A stretch of 7,299 nt of DNA from Methanoregulaceae archaeon (GTDB lineage: Archaea > Halobacteriota > Methanomicrobia > Methanomicrobiales > Methanospirillaceae). Positions within the stretch are counted from its first letter, which is position 1; each line of letters opens with the position of its first letter. Shown piece by piece: positions 5,642-7,299 of the stretch. The notes beneath the pieces were generated by a model that saw only the letters and a program-made list of their open reading frames with translations, searched no databases and was not told the DNA's origin. The position numbers and the translations under genes are program-made. The stretch is from contig JACTVF010000116.1 of the NCBI GenBank assembly GCA_019695435.1, forward strand, positions 1-7,299, in the 5' to 3' direction.

Positions 5642-5896
5642 TTACTCCAATCCTGCCTTTTCTCTCAAAACGTGATCACGATATTTCCTATAGCACTTAG
5701 TGGAATCATATTCCTGCGCCCAGTTGGATTGCCCCACAATTTTATATCGAAATGTTTTGCCGTTCAGATATATTTCTGCACAATGTAAGCGGGAGCATTC
5801 GGCTCTGGCACGAAGTAAACGAATCCATTTTGGTTCTTCGCATTCCGTCCAGACGTTCGTCGCTTTCAGGAATGCATAATGAATTCGTCGGATCAT
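5642..5896 (-). CDS. Small basic protein of the inserted element, unknown function
   Basis: I do not recognise a family. The 84-residue product is basic and aromatic-rich, with four Cys (19, 34, 39, 68) and an Arg/Lys-rich middle: [16 protein letters not shown] (24-39), then [14 protein letters not shown] (41-54) that looks like two beta strands, then [13 protein letters not shown]. This pattern fits a small folded, possibly nucleic-acid-binding protein, but that is inference. Codon use is more A/T-rich than in neighbouring genes (TTG, AGA, AGG, ATA). ATG 5896 has only a weak GAAGAG-type site about five bases upstream. A TATA-like TTTAATA (plus strand 5946-5955) lies about 50 bases upstream. 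The stop lies 13 bases inside the internal copy of the element's end repeat. A second overlapping ORF starting at 5924 looks less protein-like. Confidence 0.5.
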   Translation of the reverse strand: MIRRIHYAFLKATNVWTECEEPKWIRLLRARAECSRLHCAEIYLNGKTFRYKIVGQSNWAQEYDSTKCYRKYRDHVLREKAGLE

Positions 5897-5945
5897 TTGT
5901 TCTCTTCATTCTTGAGTGGCTCAAACCATCAGGATTGTGATGCAG

Positions 5946-5957
5946 TATTAAATTTAA
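5946..5957 (-). promoter_or_regulatory. Possible TATA box of the 84-aa gene
   Basis: The A/T-only stretch TATTAAATTTAA (plus-strand reading), nearly self-complementary, is about 50 bases before ATG 5896. It would give a leader of about 25-30 bases. Confidence 0.4.
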
Positions 5958-5999
5958 GAAGGTTTTGATCGGTGGTAGTTGGTAAAGTACAGTAGAAGA

Positions 6000-6007
6000 T
6001 TTATTTA
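6000..6007 (+). promoter_or_regulatory. Possible TATA box of the small membrane protein gene
   Basis: TTTATTTA, 65 bases before ATG 6065, predicts a start near 6030 and a leader of about 35 bases that would contain the palindrome at 6043-6060. Confidence 0.45.
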
Positions 6008-6042
6008 GGTGATTTTATCTGTTCAGACGCCATGGCATAAAA

Positions 6043-6060
6043 TGTTCACGCATGTGAACA
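6043..6060. promoter_or_regulatory. Perfect palindrome TGTTCAC-GCAT-GTGAACA before the membrane protein gene
   Basis: Two perfect 7-base arms (6043-6049 and 6054-6060) surround four bases and end four bases before ATG 6065. In DNA it could be the operator of a dimeric regulator; in RNA it would be a stable hairpin close to the start codon. Confidence 0.55.
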
Positions 6061-6064
6061 GGGT

Positions 6065-6268
6065 ATGTGGTTTCATATGGAGGAAAAAGGGCAGGCATCG
6101 TCATGTAACAATGTCCATCTGATCATCGGTATCGTTGTTGTCATCATCCTTTTTATCATTGCATTCTATGCACACCGTAATCTTGTTACTGGGATTACCG
6201 CATTAATCGCTGGCGTAATCATTGGTATGTTTCTGGGTGAGAAATGTACAATGAAAAAGTGCAAATAA
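6065..6268 (+). CDS. Small two-span membrane protein with glycine zipper, carried by the inserted element
   Basis: The 67-residue product has two hydrophobic segments, about residues 18-36 and 40-58, separated by a short AHRN turn, so it is probably a membrane hairpin. The second segment contains a glycine zipper, Gly50-x3-Gly54-x3-Gly58, which in other small membrane proteins promotes tight packing or oligomers. Cys residues lie near both ends (Cys14, Cys61, Cys66), and the tail is Lys-rich. The start could be ATG 6065 or, in frame, ATG 6077 (MEEKGQ); neither has a strong ribosome binding site. It is divergent from the 84-aa gene and ends 83 bp before the right terminus. A toxin-like, stress or envelope role is possible, but nothing proves one. 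No family is recognised. Confidence 0.6.
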   Translation: MWFHMEEKGQASSCNNVHLIIGIVVVIILFIIAFYAHRNLVTGITALIAGVIIGMFLGEKCTMKKCK

Positions 6269-6291
6269 CCATATTACTCTTTTCTGACATT

Positions 6292-6351
6292 CCAACTGCG
6301 ATGCAACGCGGTCAGTCAATTGCAACACCCAACCGCGAATGCAACAGAACC
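6292..6351 (-). repeat. Right terminal and subterminal repeats of the element
   Basis: Read on the minus strand from 6351 inward: GGTTCTGTTGCA at the terminus, TTGCATTCGCGGTTGG (6344-6329), CGGTTGGGTGTTGCA (6335-6321) and TTGCATCGCAGTTGG (6306-6292). These are inverted relatives of the blocks at 5545-5605, in the same order but with different spacers. Confidence 0.7.
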
Positions 6352-6359
6352 TCTAAAAA
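6352..6359 (+). repeat. Right copy of the target-site duplication
   Basis: TCTAAAAA directly follows the right terminus CAGAACC (6345-6351) and is identical to 5537-5544. It is also part of the poly-T tract behind the regulator gene. Confidence 0.7.
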
Positions 6360-6361
6360 AA
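6355..6361 (-). terminator. Poly-T tract directly after the regulator gene
   Basis: T7 on the minus strand begins at the first base after the regulator's TGA stop codon. It is a candidate terminator and overlaps the right target-site copy. Confidence 0.5.
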
Positions 6362-7285
6362 TCACTCGCCCAGCATATCGAGGAGTTCAAACCCGTCCTC
6401 GATGTCATGGAGGCGCTCCTCACCGATCACCAGCGTCCGCCCGATTTTTTTCTGGTGGTGGTAATCGGTGATGATGCACATCGCGTGCTTCTTTGCGATC
6501 TTCGAGAGGTTGCTGATGAGTGCGGCCCTTTTCACCACCTTCTGCGCCGGGCCGTAGCCGGTGAGGATCGTGTGCTTGTCAAAGGTGAGGAGGGCCTGGA
6601 ACGGTGCGCCGCGGAGGGTGTGGAGCTGAATCCCGAGCTGCTCAAGGAATTCGATGGGAATGCCCGGGACCTGCATTTTCTTTGACTCTTCCGGCCCGGA
6701 TTCTGAAGGTTCGCGCCGGACAATATCGATGGACTCGACCACTCCCGTATTGAAGTACTCCTCAATCCTGATCGCGACATCGAGCGTCGTGCCCATCCCG
6801 CTCTCGTACTTGCTGATCGTGCGCCGTGACACGCCGAGCACCTGCCCGAGATCGCCAAGCGACAGGTTGCGCCGCTCCCGGAGATCCCGCAGGGCATCGC
6901 CATTGATGTTCACGTACAGCCCGCCGGGCGAGGCATAGACCAGCGGCGGGATCTTCTCCACAAAATAATCGTACAGCGTCGCGACGCTGATCGCGTAGAT
7001 GCCGTACCGGACATAGACCGCCCCCCGCTCAAGTTCGGCCTCGCGGGCGCGTTCCCCGACAATCAGGGGCACACCCCCGAGATGCCGGGAGATCACGTCC
7101 AGGTCAAACGCCGCTTCCTCGCTCACCGAGTCGATATGCGCGACAACTTTGATCACGAGCAGGATCCCGTTGTTGCGTGCGATGAGATCGAAACTCCTCG
7201 GCCGGAGGGTAAACTTCTCGGATACCTCAAATCCCGCCGAGATCATCACACTGGTGACCAGCTGGAGCTGGCGTTCCTGAGACAT
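6362..7285 (-). CDS. Archaeal HTH-type transcriptional regulator, COG1395 type
   Basis: This 307-residue protein has three parts. Residues 1-115 form an N-terminal alpha/beta domain with SFDLIARNNGILLVIKVV (31-48), resembling a restriction-endonuclease-like fold in which Asp33 and Lys46 remain but the acidic residue of the ExK motif is absent, so nuclease activity is unlikely. Residues 131-182 are an XRE/Cro-type helix-turn-helix: LRDLRERRNLSLGDLGQVLGVS followed by the recognition helix RRTISKYESG. Residues 205-307 form a C-terminal domain with the PIEFLEQLG and ALISNLSKIAKKH segments seen in uncharacterised archaeal regulators annotated as putative HTH-type transcriptional regulatory proteins. 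The assignment is from memory of that family. Target genes are unknown. The start ATG 7285 is close to the window end, so the promoter is not visible. It is co-oriented with, and upstream of, the thermosome gene, separated from it by the inserted element. Confidence 0.88.
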   Translation of the reverse strand: MSQERQLQLVTSVMISAGFEVSEKFTLRPRSFDLIARNNGILLVIKVVAHIDSVSEEAAFDLDVISRHLGGVPLIVGERAREAELERGAVYVRYGIYAISVATLYDYFVEKIPPLVYASPGGLYVNINGDALRDLRERRNLSLGDLGQVLGVSRRTISKYESGMGTTLDVAIRIEEYFNTGVVESIDIVRREPSESGPEESKKMQVPGIPIEFLEQLGIQLHTLRGAPFQALLTFDKHTILTGYGPAQKVVKRAALISNLSKIAKKHAMCIITDYHHQKKIGRTLVIGEERLHDIEDGFELLDMLGE

Positions 7286-7299
7286 GCAGTTACAAATGG

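Larger units (their letters stand above)
5545..6351. mobile_element. 807-bp inserted element with terminal inverted repeats, no transposase
   Basis: The left end GGTTCTGGTGCAAT (5545-5558) and the right end read inward on the minus strand, GGTTCTGTTGCATT (6351-6338), agree at 12 of 14 positions, including the first seven. Further inverted subterminal blocks are shared in the same order: CGGTTGGTGTTGCA versus CGGTTGGGTGTTGCA, and TTGCATCGCGGTTGG versus TTGCATCGCAGTTGG. An exact 8-bp direct repeat, TCTAAAAA, touches both ends. The inside is AT-richer than its neighbours (about 43% G+C in the line I counted) and holds two small divergent genes, each ending 80-100 bp from its terminus. No transposase is visible, so it is most simply a non-autonomous element moved by an enzyme encoded elsewhere. 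I do not recognise a known insertion-sequence family. A strongly diverged intergenic repeat with a chance flanking match is the alternative, less likely. Confidence 0.75.

Noticed and set aside
5742..5924. Overlapping minus-strand 60-aa ORF inside the element
   Set aside because: It is a different frame of the same stretch as the 84-aa gene, with no strand or helix pattern that looks selected.
5564..5940. Plus-strand ORFs of 74 and 62 aa at the left of the element
   Set aside because: They begin in the repeat array or overlap the 84-aa gene on the other strand. No ribosome binding sites are seen.

Overview
The window is a stretch of archaeal chromosome, most likely from a methanogen of the order Methanomicrobiales (Methanoregula-like). 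The evidence is a group II chaperonin (thermosome) with a Gly-Gly-Met tail, separate-subunit 2-oxoacid:ferredoxin oxidoreductase genes, an archaea-type HTH regulator of the COG1395 kind, TATA-box promoters, poly-T stops and Shine-Dalgarno sites of GGTGAT/AGGAG type. The order-level assignment is inference; no rRNA is present. Most genes are GC-rich in the third codon position. The stretch 5545-6351 is clearly AT-richer.

Layout. 2-1345 (+): the end of an oxidoreductase operon with overlapping genes (alpha-subunit C-terminus, gamma, ferredoxin-like delta). 1525-2247 (+): an unrecognised 240-aa protein with conserved-looking YFGD and FLDPD motifs; a small hairpin covers part of its ribosome binding site. 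2284-2685 (-): a protein with two zinc ribbons of identical spacing. 2884-3453 (+): a lipoprotein with a Thr-rich stalk and a cupredoxin-like domain that appears to have lost three of four copper ligands. 3454-3825: mostly non-coding, with a 12-bp direct repeat and one doubtful small ORF. 3826-5481 (-): thermosome subunit, with a clear TATA box, a dyad-symmetric operator candidate at the expected transcription start, and a GGTGAT ribosome binding site. 6362-7285 (-): COG1395-type HTH regulator.

The main discovery is between the last two genes. The 807-bp segment 5545-6351 starts with GGTTCTG and ends with CAGAACC. The termini and subterminal blocks are inverted copies of each other. The segment is flanked immediately by an exact 8-bp direct repeat, TCTAAAAA (5537-5544 and 6352-6359). 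This is the signature of a transposed element with terminal inverted repeats and a target-site duplication. It holds no recognisable transposase. It carries two small divergent genes: an 84-aa basic protein (-) and a 67-aa two-span membrane protein with a glycine zipper (+), with a perfect palindrome just upstream of the latter. Removing the element and one target copy leaves the regulator's stop codon, a poly-T tract and, 15 bp on, the thermosome TATA box. The element therefore seems to have landed between a terminator and a heat-shock gene's promoter.

The housekeeping genes have separate jobs: central carbon metabolism, protein folding and regulation. No single pathway links them.
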